A DNA stretch of 64,000 bases from Caloramator sp. E03 (GTDB taxonomy: Bacteria; Bacillota; Clostridia; Clostridiales; Caloramatoraceae). Below are positions 1 through 7,831 of the stretch, one piece after another. A model generated the notes under the pieces. It did not search any database. It was not told the origin of the DNA and saw only the letters and a list, made by a program, of their open reading frames with translations. Position 1 is the first letter of the stretch; the number at the start of each line of letters is the position of its first letter. The translations under genes and the position numbers were made by a program. The stretch lies in the NCBI RefSeq assembly GCF_006016075.1, contig NZ_CP040093.1, positions 868,001 through 932,000 on the forward strand, in the 5' to 3' direction.

Positions 1-889
1 CACCTATTTTCCCATTAGGAGAAAGATTCAATATACCTTTACTTTCATTTAAATATATTCTATATCCTCTATCAAAATATATACAATAAAAAGATGGAGA
101 TTTAACTGGAGGAACTATTCCGATTTCCCAAGGAATAATTCCTGTAGGAAGCTTTTTAGGAAGTATAATATTAAAATTCAAATACTTTTGTGCTTCATCA
201 TAGCTTTCAACAGTTTTTGATAATACTCCATCAATTATTATATCAGATGATGGTAAAGATGCAATTTCAAATAAAGTATAATTTATTGCTTCATTAACCT
301 TAACATAGCTATAGGTTGTTCTTGATATTACTACATTATCTACAAAGTATTCTTCAATAAAGGGGAGTGTTATTTCATTAATATCTCCTATCCAAAATTT
401 TTGCATATAATTATGATTATCAAGTTCCCATTTAACCCCAATAACCTTCAATAATCTGTTATCTTTAACTTCATATCCAAAAAACTCATAGTTTTTATTT
501 TTTATTATATCTCTTATTTTTTTTTCTGTCTCTATAACGTTAGGGCCCTCTATTGGAAAACATTCTTTAACTTTTATTTTACCATCATAAAGTATGAATT
601 TATTTCCATTATATATTTCAATAGTCTTTTTATCCTCCAAATTTTCTATTCTCAGCTTATCTGGAAAAATATATGATATTTCATAATTAGAAGTTTTAAT
701 GCTATTATTAATACCCAATATCTCTTTCTTTTCCCTATAAATAATTGATTTAATATTTATATTAACTTGTATTGATAAATTATTAAAAACTATGCTATTA
801 GATAGCTCTTTGCTTCTTTCATTCCAATAGTAAAGTGATATAATACCAATAACAATTATAAACAATAATTGTTTAATTTTATATGTCAC
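1..889 (-). CDS. Membrane-anchored LolA/MucB-like protein (3' end outside window)
   Basis: An uninterrupted reading frame of 296 codons runs off the left edge, so the C-terminus is missing. I place the start at a GTG (889) because a GGAG lies 10 bases upstream (900-903); an ATG in the region is followed at once by TGA in its own frame. Residues about 5-20 form one hydrophobic segment, predicting an anchored extracytoplasmic protein. The body alternates short beta-type segments (YEISYIFPDKLRIEN, then YNGNKFILYDGK) as in LolA/MucB-RseB lipoprotein-sorting folds. Near the edge AQKYLNFNIILPKKLPTG resembles the start of DUF4367-type domains that often follow such folds. The family call is by pattern only; no partner gene is visible inside the window. 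Confidence 0.55.
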   Translation of the reverse strand, partial: MTYKIKQLLFIIVIGIISLYYWNERSKELSNSIVFNNLSIQVNINIKSIIYREKKEILGINNSIKTSNYEISYIFPDKLRIENLEDKKTIEIYNGNKFILYDGKIKVKECFPIEGPNVIETEKKIRDIIKNKNYEFFGYEVKDNRLLKVIGVKWELDNHNYMQKFWIGDINEITLPFIEEYFVDNVVISRTTYSYVKVNEAINYTLFEIASLPSSDIIIDGVLSKTVESYDEAQKYLNFNIILPKKLPTGIIPWEIGIVPPVKSPSFYCIYFDRGYRIYLNESKGILNLSPNGKIG

Positions 890-1014
890 ATACAATCAAC
901 TCCATATCCTTTTATATATTTATATTCAAGGAAAATATATATTTACTACACATTAAACAAAATAATCTTATATTAAACCTAATAATATCCTAAAAATATT
1001 TAGTAAATAATTTT

Positions 1015-1034
1015 AGCCAGGCATTAACCTGGCT
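1015..1034 (-). terminator. Hairpin terminator of the 5'-nucleotidase gene
   Basis: AGCCAGG and CCTGGCT are separated by six bases directly after the nucleotidase stop codon. On the minus strand the stem is followed by a broken T tract, so it is a moderate intrinsic terminator. Confidence 0.6.
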
Positions 1035-1041
1035 CAAATTA

Positions 1042-2832
1042 TTATTTTGTATATTTTTTATAGATATATCCTTGTAAACCATTATAGTTTATTCTATACC
1101 AATTCCCAACTTCTCCTTCAACAACAACTACCGTACCATTTTTATAAACTCCAAGTATCTTTGATGATACGCTTGCGGCAGCTCTAATCCTAAGCCCTTT
1201 TAAGGCAACAACTTTAACAGTTTTAACTGGTTTTTCTACAATTTCAGGAGTTATATCTTCTCCTGGAATCAAATATTCAACATATTCAGGTTTTAATACT
1301 TTACCCTCTGATGTTATTTTCTTAATATTATTTACAAGTGCATCTCTTATTGGTAATCCTGTATCTAATACATTAACAGCACCTTTAAAATCATATCCAT
1401 CTCCACCATTTGCCATAAAATCATTTGTTACTACTGAATATAATTTATCATCCTCTACCTTTTTACCATCAAGAAGTCTCATTGATGTAATTCTATTCCC
1501 AGCTTCTGCTTTTGGATTATAATATACTTTAACTCCTGATAATTGTATCCAACCTACGTTTTTATTATCTATACCATTTTCAATAACTTTTTTGAGATCT
1601 GATCCCTTAAGTTGCATTTTCACAAGAGTATTATCAAAAGACATTACTTCATAAAGTTTACCCATTGTAATATCTCCCTTAGGAATTGATGTTCTAAGCC
1701 CTCCACCGTTAGTTACAGCAATCTGAGTACCTGCCTCTTTTCTCATAACATCACATGTCCATTCTCCAAGAAGCGATACACCTAAATTTTTGTCATGAGA
1801 AAGTTCTACTTCTGCTTTTCCAATAACCTCATCAAGCATTGGTTTTAATTTTTCATTCCATTTGTTATATATGCTTTTTACTTCCTCATCCTCTTTAAGA
1901 TTATCTACTCTTTTATATAACTCATCAACTGATGGCTTTATACTTATCAACCTACCATCTTTATCTAGTTGTATTGCAAGCTTTGCAAGTGAACGTCCAT
2001 TATAATAACCTTCAACAATAGGAATGTTATTAACATTTCCACAAACAGAAAGATGTGTATGCCCAGCTATAATTGCATCAATATTTGTTACTTGCTTTGC
2101 AAGCTCTGCTGCTTCACCAGTTATTTCACCTGTCTTGCTATCCTGTGATGCACCAAGATGTGTCAATGCTATTACGTAGTCTGCCATATTGTTGCTTTTT
2201 AAATATTCTGCCCAATATTTTGCTGATGTTATTGGATCTTTAAAATCTAAATCTTTAACATTTTCTGGTTTAGTTTTATATAAAGTTTCTAATGTTGTAA
2301 GTCCAATAAATGCAACTTTTTTCCCTCCAACTTCTGCAATTTTATATGGTTTTGCCCAACTAACTATCTTTCCTGTTTTTTTATCGTATATATTCGATGC
2401 AAGAAAATCAAAATTCCCTGAATTTGACCAGTTCTGAATTTTATCAACTCCCCAATCAAATTCGTGATTCCCTATTGCTGAGGCAAAAAGCCCAATTGAT
2501 TTTAAAAATTCAGAAACTGGCTCTCCATAAGTTAAATTAGACATAGCACTTCCTTGATAATTGTCTCCAGCTGATACTACTATTGTATCTGGATTCTCTG
2601 CCTTAATCCTATTTATTTCTCCTGCAAGTTTTGCAACACCAATATTTTTCCCTTCTTGCTTTAAAGAACCATGAAAATCAGTAAAGGAAATGATATTAAT
2701 CTCCTTTACAACTTCATTATTTTGATTTTCATCTGCCCTTACCTTTAAAGTATTAATAGGTAAAACTGTAGTTGCTAATAGAAAAAAAACAATAAAAATA
2801 CTTGAGATTTTTTTAAATTTGTATTTTTTCAT
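1042..2832 (-). CDS. Secreted 5'-nucleotidase / UDP-sugar hydrolase family protein with C-terminal SH3 domain
   Basis: This 596-residue protein starts with a classical signal peptide (Lys-rich start, hydrophobic core at about 10-28). The calcineurin-like phosphoesterase domain begins at FTDFHGSLKQ (first metal ligands) and continues with GDNYQGS, GNHEFDWG and AGHTHL, the metal-binding motif set of the family. A 5'-nucleotidase C-terminal substrate domain follows (TNGGGLRTSI, NGGDGYDF). The last 65 residues form a bacterial SH3 domain that probably holds the enzyme at the wall. It would dephosphorylate extracellular nucleotides for nucleoside and phosphate salvage. ATG is preceded by a strong GGGGGG-type RBS. 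It appears monocistronic, with its own terminator. Confidence 0.9.
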   Translation of the reverse strand: MKKYKFKKISSIFIVFFLLATTVLPINTLKVRADENQNNEVVKEINIISFTDFHGSLKQEGKNIGVAKLAGEINRIKAENPDTIVVSAGDNYQGSAMSNLTYGEPVSEFLKSIGLFASAIGNHEFDWGVDKIQNWSNSGNFDFLASNIYDKKTGKIVSWAKPYKIAEVGGKKVAFIGLTTLETLYKTKPENVKDLDFKDPITSAKYWAEYLKSNNMADYVIALTHLGASQDSKTGEITGEAAELAKQVTNIDAIIAGHTHLSVCGNVNNIPIVEGYYNGRSLAKLAIQLDKDGRLISIKPSVDELYKRVDNLKEDEEVKSIYNKWNEKLKPMLDEVIGKAEVELSHDKNLGVSLLGEWTCDVMRKEAGTQIAVTNGGGLRTSIPKGDITMGKLYEVMSFDNTLVKMQLKGSDLKKVIENGIDNKNVGWIQLSGVKVYYNPKAEAGNRITSMRLLDGKKVEDDKLYSVVTNDFMANGGDGYDFKGAVNVLDTGLPIRDALVNNIKKITSEGKVLKPEYVEYLIPGEDITPEIVEKPVKTVKVVALKGLRIRAAASVSSKILGVYKNGTVVVVEGEVGNWYRINYNGLQGYIYKKYTK

Positions 2833-2916
2833 AATAACCCCCCTTAGTTTTTATATATTGTATTAATTCTTAAAATATTTTTTATTTCCTTCATAAATCG
2901 TTAGATTTATTTTGAC

Positions 2917-2962
2917 AAAAAATTCAAAATGCTATGAGTTTATTCATAGCATTTTGAATTTT
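2917..2962 (-). terminator. Terminator after the pseudouridine synthase gene
   Basis: A near-perfect inverted repeat of about 18 bp (arms 2917-2937 and 2944-2962) ends in T-rich sequence on the minus strand, just beyond the stop codon at 2971. The A/T symmetry would let it work in both directions. Confidence 0.75.
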
Positions 2963-2970
2963 TATTAGTA

Positions 2971-3936
2971 TTAAATAACTTTAAATATATCCTTTTTTAT
3001 CTTTTTAAACAAAGCTGGATAGTGCATTGTAATTGTTTTATTTTCAAGATATTTAAGGCTATTGGGGCAGTTTACAAATATCAACTTATAAGCTATAAGG
3101 AGTTGATTTGAAAGACCATACTTATTAAAAAAGAAACTATTTAATTTTTTATCTCCATACTTAGGATCACCTAATATAGGATTCCCAAGCCATGATAGAT
3201 GTGCTCTTATTTGATGGCTTCTACCAGTAATCAGGTCTATATCAATATGTGAAAATTGTCCAACGCTTTCTATATTAATAATTTTAGTTTCAATTTTTTT
3301 TGAGTTTTTAATATAATCCCTGCTTATTACAGATTTGTTTGTTTTATTATCTTTTAATATGTATGCACTATAGGTATCATCTTTTATTTTTCCTTTTACA
3401 ATTGCAGTATAGTATTTTTTAACATTTCCATCTCTAATCATTTCATTTATTGCCTTCAAAGTTTCATAGTTTTTTGCAAATATAACAAGTCCAGATGTAT
3501 TTCTATCAAGTCTATTACAAGGCGAAGGTGAAAAAGTAACTTCTTTATTTGGGTTATATTCCCCTTTATCATAAAGATAAGCTAAAACCATATCAGTTAA
3601 AGTTATATCTTCTCCTTCATCAGGATGAACAAGAGTATCTGTTCCCTTTATAACAACCAATAAATTCTCATCTTCATAAGCCGTATCTATGCTATAATCT
3701 ATATTTAAAAATTTTAATTTTTTATTTTCTTTTTTAGCTTCAACTTCAAAATTAAACCTAATAATATCTCCTTCTGATAATAAGTATTTCTCACTTGATT
3801 TATTTCCATTTACAGTTATTTCTTTTTTTCTAATGGCTTTGTAAATTGTTCCAAGTGGCATATCCTTTAAGTATTTTCTTAAAAACCTATCAAGCCTTTG
3901 TCCTGCTTCATTTGCTTTAATAACTATCTCATTCAT
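2971..3936 (-). CDS. RluA-family pseudouridine synthase
   Basis: An S4 RNA-binding domain opens the protein (GQRLDRFLRKYL) and a RluA-type catalytic domain follows, with the signature RLDRNTSGLVIFAK whose Asp is the nucleophile, and GRSHQIRAHLSWLGNPILGD near the C-terminus. It isomerises uridine in rRNA or tRNA; which position cannot be told. I use the ATG at 3936, six bases after AGAGGG; a longer frame to 4038 would add a spurious hydrophobic extension and run back into the preceding terminator. Length is about 321 residues, normal for RluD/YlyB-type enzymes. The gene stands alone between two terminators. Confidence 0.9.
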   Translation of the reverse strand: MNEIVIKANEAGQRLDRFLRKYLKDMPLGTIYKAIRKKEITVNGNKSSEKYLLSEGDIIRFNFEVEAKKENKKLKFLNIDYSIDTAYEDENLLVVIKGTDTLVHPDEGEDITLTDMVLAYLYDKGEYNPNKEVTFSPSPCNRLDRNTSGLVIFAKNYETLKAINEMIRDGNVKKYYTAIVKGKIKDDTYSAYILKDNKTNKSVISRDYIKNSKKIETKIINIESVGQFSHIDIDLITGRSHQIRAHLSWLGNPILGDPKYGDKKLNSFFFNKYGLSNQLLIAYKLIFVNCPNSLKYLENKTITMHYPALFKKIKKDIFKVI

Positions 3937-4008
3937 ACGCATCCCTCTTTTATTTTTATTTTTCTTTATAATGATATATTCAATAAAAAATATAGTCAAT
4001 AAAAACAA

Positions 4009-4030
4009 AGGCCTGCTTAAAAACAGGCCT
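4009..4030 (-). terminator. Terminator of the HesB-like selenoprotein gene
   Basis: On the minus strand AGGCCTG and CAGGCCT enclose an eight-base loop and are followed by a T-rich tract. The stem starts at the stop codon of the HesB-like gene (4029). Confidence 0.8.
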
Positions 4031-4328
4031 ATCTGCACGTATTAGTACTATAAAGTTGTTCAACTGAGAAACCTTTACCAAAGAAGGAATTTCTATAGTC
4101 AATTACAAAACCTTTAGTATACATAGCTATATCTTTGTCTAATAATACTTTTATTCCATTTACCTCATATACTTCATCATCATTTTTCTGCTCATCCAGA
4201 GCTATTCCAAGCCTTGGACCACCTCATCCAATACCTGCGATATATATCCTTACACCATAATTTGAACTTTTTTGTTTAAGTTTATCTTTTAACACTTTAG
4301 CTGCTGAATCTGTTATTCTAATCTCCAT
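4029..4328 (-). CDS. HesB/IscA-like protein with in-frame UGA: probable selenoprotein
   Basis: The frame from ATG 4328 to TAG 4029 gives 99 residues with one in-frame TGA, codon 35 (4226-4224). The context is AGIG-U-GGPRLGIALDE. IscA/HesB Fe-S proteins have a conserved cysteine in exactly this GxGCGGP motif, and a selenocysteine form of the HesB-like family is described in bacteria. Homology is continuous on both sides of the TGA, which argues against a decayed gene. Directly 3' of the UGA the RNA can form an 8-position stem (CCAAGGCU with AGCUCUGG, one A-C mismatch and one G-U) capped by UGGAAU, with G in the second loop position as expected for a bacterial SECIS. A strong promoter precedes it and a terminator follows. 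Neighbouring mrp (4443) is also an Fe-S gene. No selA, selB, selC or selD lies in the window. RBS GGAGG precedes the ATG. Confidence 0.88.
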
Positions 4329-4345
4329 ATCCATACCTCCATTTC

Positions 4346-4392
4346 TATACCCCGTATAGGTATATTATAGTATATCTAAAACGAAGTTTCAA
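4346..4392 (-). promoter_or_regulatory. Sigma-A promoter with CsoR/CstR-like palindrome, upstream of the HesB-like gene
   Basis: On the minus strand TTGAAA (4392-4387), a 17-base spacer and TATAAT (4369-4364) form a near-consensus promoter. Immediately downstream and touching the -10 box lies TATACCCCGTATAGGTATA (4346-4364, plus-strand reading), whose outer halves TATACC/GGTATA are exact inverted repeats. C-rich/G-rich palindromes of this type are bound by CsoR/CstR-family repressors; that assignment is inference. Confidence 0.6.
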
Positions 4393-4442
4393 GTCATAGA
4401 TAGAAGATTAGCAACATTCATCAGCCTAGTATTAGTTTTCCC

Positions 4443-5270
4443 TTATTTATTAATCTTATTTATTATTTCGTCCACAATTCCTTTAAAATCCTCCTTCAGT
4501 TTCCCAAAAAGTTCAACTCTTCCCTCATCAGAGAGCTCCATTAAATCTTTATCAAGTGGTAATTCTCCTAAAAGGTCTATTCCTAATTTTTCAGAAGCCT
4601 TCTTTGCAGCATTTTCTCCAAATATCTCTATTTTTTTATTGCATTCAGGACAAATTATATAGCTCATATTCTCTATAACTCCTAAAACGCTTACATCCAT
4701 TTTTTTAGCCATATCAATTGCCTTTGAAACTATCATTGATACAAGGTTTTGAGGAGTTGAAACCATTAAAATACCAGTAACAGGTATTGATTGCATCACC
4801 GTTAAAGGTACGTCACCTGTTCCAGGAGGCATATCAACTATTAAGTAATCTAAATCACCCCATATTACATCTGTCCAGAACTGTTTAACAGCACCAGCAA
4901 TAAGAGGCCCTCTCCAAAGCACAGCCTGTTCTTCATAATCTGTAAGAAGATTCATAGACATTACATAAACCCCTGTAACACTTTCAGCTGGAAATATCCC
5001 TTCCTCCGTTATTTCCACACCTTTTTTAGTTATTCCAAAGAGCCTTGGAATACTTGGACCTGTTATATCTGCATCAAGTATTCCAACTCTAAAACCTCTA
5101 TCTTTAAGTTCACAGGCAATCAAAGAGGATATCGTTGATTTACCTACACCTCCTTTTCCACTCATTACAGCAATTACATTTTTTACTTGATTTAATGGGT
5201 TGTTTTCAATCATACAATTATCTTGTTTATTACACTTTGAGTTTGATGGGCAACTCTTACAATCTGCCAA
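4443..5270 (-). CDS. mrp: Mrp/NBP35-family Fe-S cluster carrier ATPase
   Basis: The deviant Walker A GKGGVGKST sits near residue 40, followed by the MinD/Mrp signatures GILDADITGPS and DYLIVDMPPGTGD. CPEC at about residue 210 is the CxxC pair that holds a bridging Fe-S cluster in the dimer. The N-terminus carries four more cysteines (CKSCPSNSKCNKQDNC), as in clostridial NBP35-like forms. The product would receive and hand on Fe-S clusters in the cytoplasm, which fits the adjacent HesB-like gene. The start is a TTG (5270), nine bases after GGAG; no ATG in frame is placed better. Length 275 is normal. Confidence 0.92.
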   Translation of the reverse strand: MADCKSCPSNSKCNKQDNCMIENNPLNQVKNVIAVMSGKGGVGKSTISSLIACELKDRGFRVGILDADITGPSIPRLFGITKKGVEITEEGIFPAESVTGVYVMSMNLLTDYEEQAVLWRGPLIAGAVKQFWTDVIWGDLDYLIVDMPPGTGDVPLTVMQSIPVTGILMVSTPQNLVSMIVSKAIDMAKKMDVSVLGVIENMSYIICPECNKKIEIFGENAAKKASEKLGIDLLGELPLDKDLMELSDEGRVELFGKLKEDFKGIVDEIINKINK

Positions 5271-5370
5271 TTATCTCATCTCCTTTGTTTTTAAAAATTC
5301 AATTTTATTATATATAATATTTATTCTATTGGAAACTGTAATAAAATAATAATATTTTGCTTATTTTCAA

Positions 5371-5400
5371 TTGACTTGAATACTTCACAAATGGTATATT
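5371..5400 (+). promoter_or_regulatory. Candidate promoter of the maltose phosphorylase operon
   Basis: TTGACT (5371-5376), an 18-base spacer and TATATT (5395-5400) form a plausible sigma-A promoter. Between it and the gene lie a 9-bp inverted repeat followed by T's (5420-5460, a weak possible attenuator) and the LacI-type operator at 5469. Confidence 0.5.
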
Positions 5401-5468
5401 ATATATAGATTTATAAAATAATTCCAATTTATAAGTTTTTGTTTATTGGAATTTATTTTTTACATCTT

Positions 5469-5484
5469 ATGCAAACGATTGCAT
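5469..5484 (+). promoter_or_regulatory. LacI-family operator upstream of maltose phosphorylase
   Basis: ATGCAAACGATTGCAT is a 16-base palindrome with a central CG, the normal shape of a LacI/CcpA-family site. It lies 26 bases before the start codon. A closely related site lies before the transporter operon (13816), whose last gene encodes a LacI-type regulator, which makes it the likely ligand of both sites. Confidence 0.75.
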
Positions 5485-5509
5485 ATAAATTATAGGATGT
5501 GGTGATATT

Positions 5510-7810
5510 ATGGAAAAATATTTTTTAGTTGATGAATGGAATGTTATTGAAGAAGGATTTAAGCCCGAAAAGAACCGATTATCTGAAAGTATAATGAGCC
5601 TTGGAAACGGTTATATGGGCATTAGGGGAAACTTTACTGAATTTTATTCTGGAGATTCATTAAAAGGAACCTATATTGCTGGGGTTTATTATCCTGATAA
5701 AACCCGTGTAGGATGGTGGAAGATAGGGTATCCAGAATACTATGCTAAAGTTATTAATGCTCCAGATTTTACATCCATTGACGTTTTTATTGATGGCGAA
5801 AGATTAGATCTTGCAAAGGTCAATTTTAAAACATTTAAAAGACAGCTTAATATGAAGGAAGGTTATGTTGATATCAACTTTATTATAGCAGATAAAAAAG
5901 GACATGAAACAGAAATTAAAACAAGGAGATTCATTAGCCTATCTAAAGGAGAGATCGCAGCTATATCCTATACGATTATTCCTTTAAATTATGACGGTGA
6001 AATAGAATTAATACCTTTGATTAATGGTGATATTTCTAATGAAGATTCAAATTACGGTGAAAAATTCTGGGATGAAATTAACAAAAATGTAGACGGATAT
6101 TATGGATATCTTACTGTAAAAACAAAAAAGCTTGATTTTCATGTTACTGTTTCAATGAAATATAATGTAACAATCAATGGGAAAATAGCTAATAATAACA
6201 TATATTCAATTATAAAAGAAAAATATGTTGCAAGCAGCTTTAAAACTTATTGCAAAAAAGGAGAAATAATTAATCTAAATAAATATATAGCTATTACTTC
6301 AAACAGATATTATAACAATGATGAGTTAATTCCAAAGGGCAAAGAAATAGTAGAAGAAGCATTTTTAAAAGGATTTGATAAATTATTTAGTGAACATTCT
6401 AAAGCTTGGGAAAAGCAATGGGAAGAAAGCGATATAGTGATAACTGGAGATGCTGAATCACAGCAAGCAATCAGGTTTAACATATTTCATTTGAATCAGA
6501 CATATAATGGTAAAGACCCAAGGCTTAATATAGGTCCTAAAGGATTTACAGGAGAAAAATACGGAGGAAGTACTTATTGGGATACTGAAGCCTTCTGTTT
6601 CCCATTCTATTTGTGTACACATGATAAAAATGTTGCAAGAAATCTTCTCTTATACAGATATAATCATCTTGAAAAAGCAAAAGAAAATGCTAAAAAATTA
6701 GGACTAAAAGGAGCCCTTTATCCTATGGTTACAATGAACGGAGAAGAATGCCATAATGAATGGGAAATAACCTTTGAAGAAATACACAGAAATGCTGCAA
6801 TATCTTATGCTATATATAATTACGTAAGATATACAAAGGATGAAAGCTATCTTGCTGACTATGGTTTTGAAGTTTTAGTTGAGACTAGCCGCTTTTGGGA
6901 ATCAAGAGTTAATTATAATGCTACAAAGGATAAATATATGATACTTGGAGTTACAGGACCTAATGAATATGAAAATAATGTAAACAACAACTGGTATACA
7001 AATACCATGGCATCATGGAACCTTTCTTATACAATGGAAGTTGCAAAACTTTTAAAAGAAAAGTATCCTGAAAAATATAATAATCTTGTAAATAAACTCC
7101 AACTTAAAGAATGTGAGTTTGAAAAATGGCAAGATATTGTAAATAAAATGTATTATCCCTATGTTGAATCTTTACAGGTTTTTGAACAGCAAGATGGATA
7201 TATGGATAAAGAACAGAAACTCGTTAGTGAACTCTCTCCAGATGATCTTCCATTGAATCAAAAATGGTCATGGGATAGAATATTAAGATCTTGTTTCATA
7301 AAACAAGCCGATGTAATACAAGGACTTTATTTTTTAAATGAAAGATATGATATAGATACTATAAAGAGAAATTTCGATTTTTATGAACCAAAAACAGTAC
7401 ATGAATCTTCTTTATCCGCTTGTATACACTCTGTCATAGCAAGCCAAATAGGATATCATGATAAAGCTTATGAATTATTTTTAAGAAGTTCAAGGCTTGA
7501 TCTTGATAACTATAACAATGATACAAATGATGGTCTTCACATTACAAGTATGGCTGGTACTTGGCTTGCTATAACTCAAGGCTTTGGAGGAATGAAAGTA
7601 ATTAACGATAAGTTATGTTTTAAACCTTATCTTCCTTCAAAATGGAAAGCCTATTCATTTAAAATATTGTTTAGAGATCATCTTTTGAAAATAAATATAA
7701 ACTCTAATAATGTAATAATAACACAAGAAAAGGGGTCAGAATTAATTATTAAAGTTTATGATAAGGAATACACTATTTTAAAAGATAGTACAGTTATTGT
7801 TGAAAAATAG
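5510..7810 (+). CDS. mapA: Maltose phosphorylase (GH65)
   Basis: The 766-residue product has the three-part GH65 layout: N-terminal beta-sandwich, (alpha/alpha)6 barrel and small C-terminal sheet domain. The catalytic acid is Glu486 in GPNEYENNVNNNWYTN, which is the form seen in maltose phosphorylases; kojibiose and trehalose phosphorylases more often read GPDEYH. The phosphate-loop region HESSLSACIHS is present near residue 630. It splits maltose with phosphate into glucose and beta-glucose 1-phosphate in the cytoplasm, saving one ATP. It is followed after 21 bases by alpha-glucan phosphorylase. Kojibiose or another disaccharide remains possible, but the maltodextrin genes around it favour maltose. 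Confidence 0.88.
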   Translation: MEKYFLVDEWNVIEEGFKPEKNRLSESIMSLGNGYMGIRGNFTEFYSGDSLKGTYIAGVYYPDKTRVGWWKIGYPEYYAKVINAPDFTSIDVFIDGERLDLAKVNFKTFKRQLNMKEGYVDINFIIADKKGHETEIKTRRFISLSKGEIAAISYTIIPLNYDGEIELIPLINGDISNEDSNYGEKFWDEINKNVDGYYGYLTVKTKKLDFHVTVSMKYNVTINGKIANNNIYSIIKEKYVASSFKTYCKKGEIINLNKYIAITSNRYYNNDELIPKGKEIVEEAFLKGFDKLFSEHSKAWEKQWEESDIVITGDAESQQAIRFNIFHLNQTYNGKDPRLNIGPKGFTGEKYGGSTYWDTEAFCFPFYLCTHDKNVARNLLLYRYNHLEKAKENAKKLGLKGALYPMVTMNGEECHNEWEITFEEIHRNAAISYAIYNYVRYTKDESYLADYGFEVLVETSRFWESRVNYNATKDKYMILGVTGPNEYENNVNNNWYTNTMASWNLSYTMEVAKLLKEKYPEKYNNLVNKLQLKECEFEKWQDIVNKMYYPYVESLQVFEQQDGYMDKEQKLVSELSPDDLPLNQKWSWDRILRSCFIKQADVIQGLYFLNERYDIDTIKRNFDFYEPKTVHESSLSACIHSVIASQIGYHDKAYELFLRSSRLDLDNYNNDTNDGLHITSMAGTWLAITQGFGGMKVINDKLCFKPYLPSKWKAYSFKILFRDHLLKININSNNVIITQEKGSELIIKVYDKEYTILKDSTVIVEK

Positions 7811-7831
7811 ATATTGATGGAGGGATATATC

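Noticed and set aside
4224-4226. TGA in the HesB-like gene as a nonsense mutation or read error
   Set aside because: The TGA replaces precisely the conserved cysteine, homology resumes at once without a frame change, and a SECIS-like hairpin follows.
5420-5460. Intrinsic attenuator between promoter and maltose phosphorylase gene
   Set aside because: The stem is only nine A/T-rich base pairs with a 16-base loop; too weak to call as a regulated terminator.
5510-7810. Kojibiose or trehalose phosphorylase
   Set aside because: The catalytic stretch GPNEYENNVNNNWYTN is the maltose phosphorylase form and maltodextrin genes surround it.
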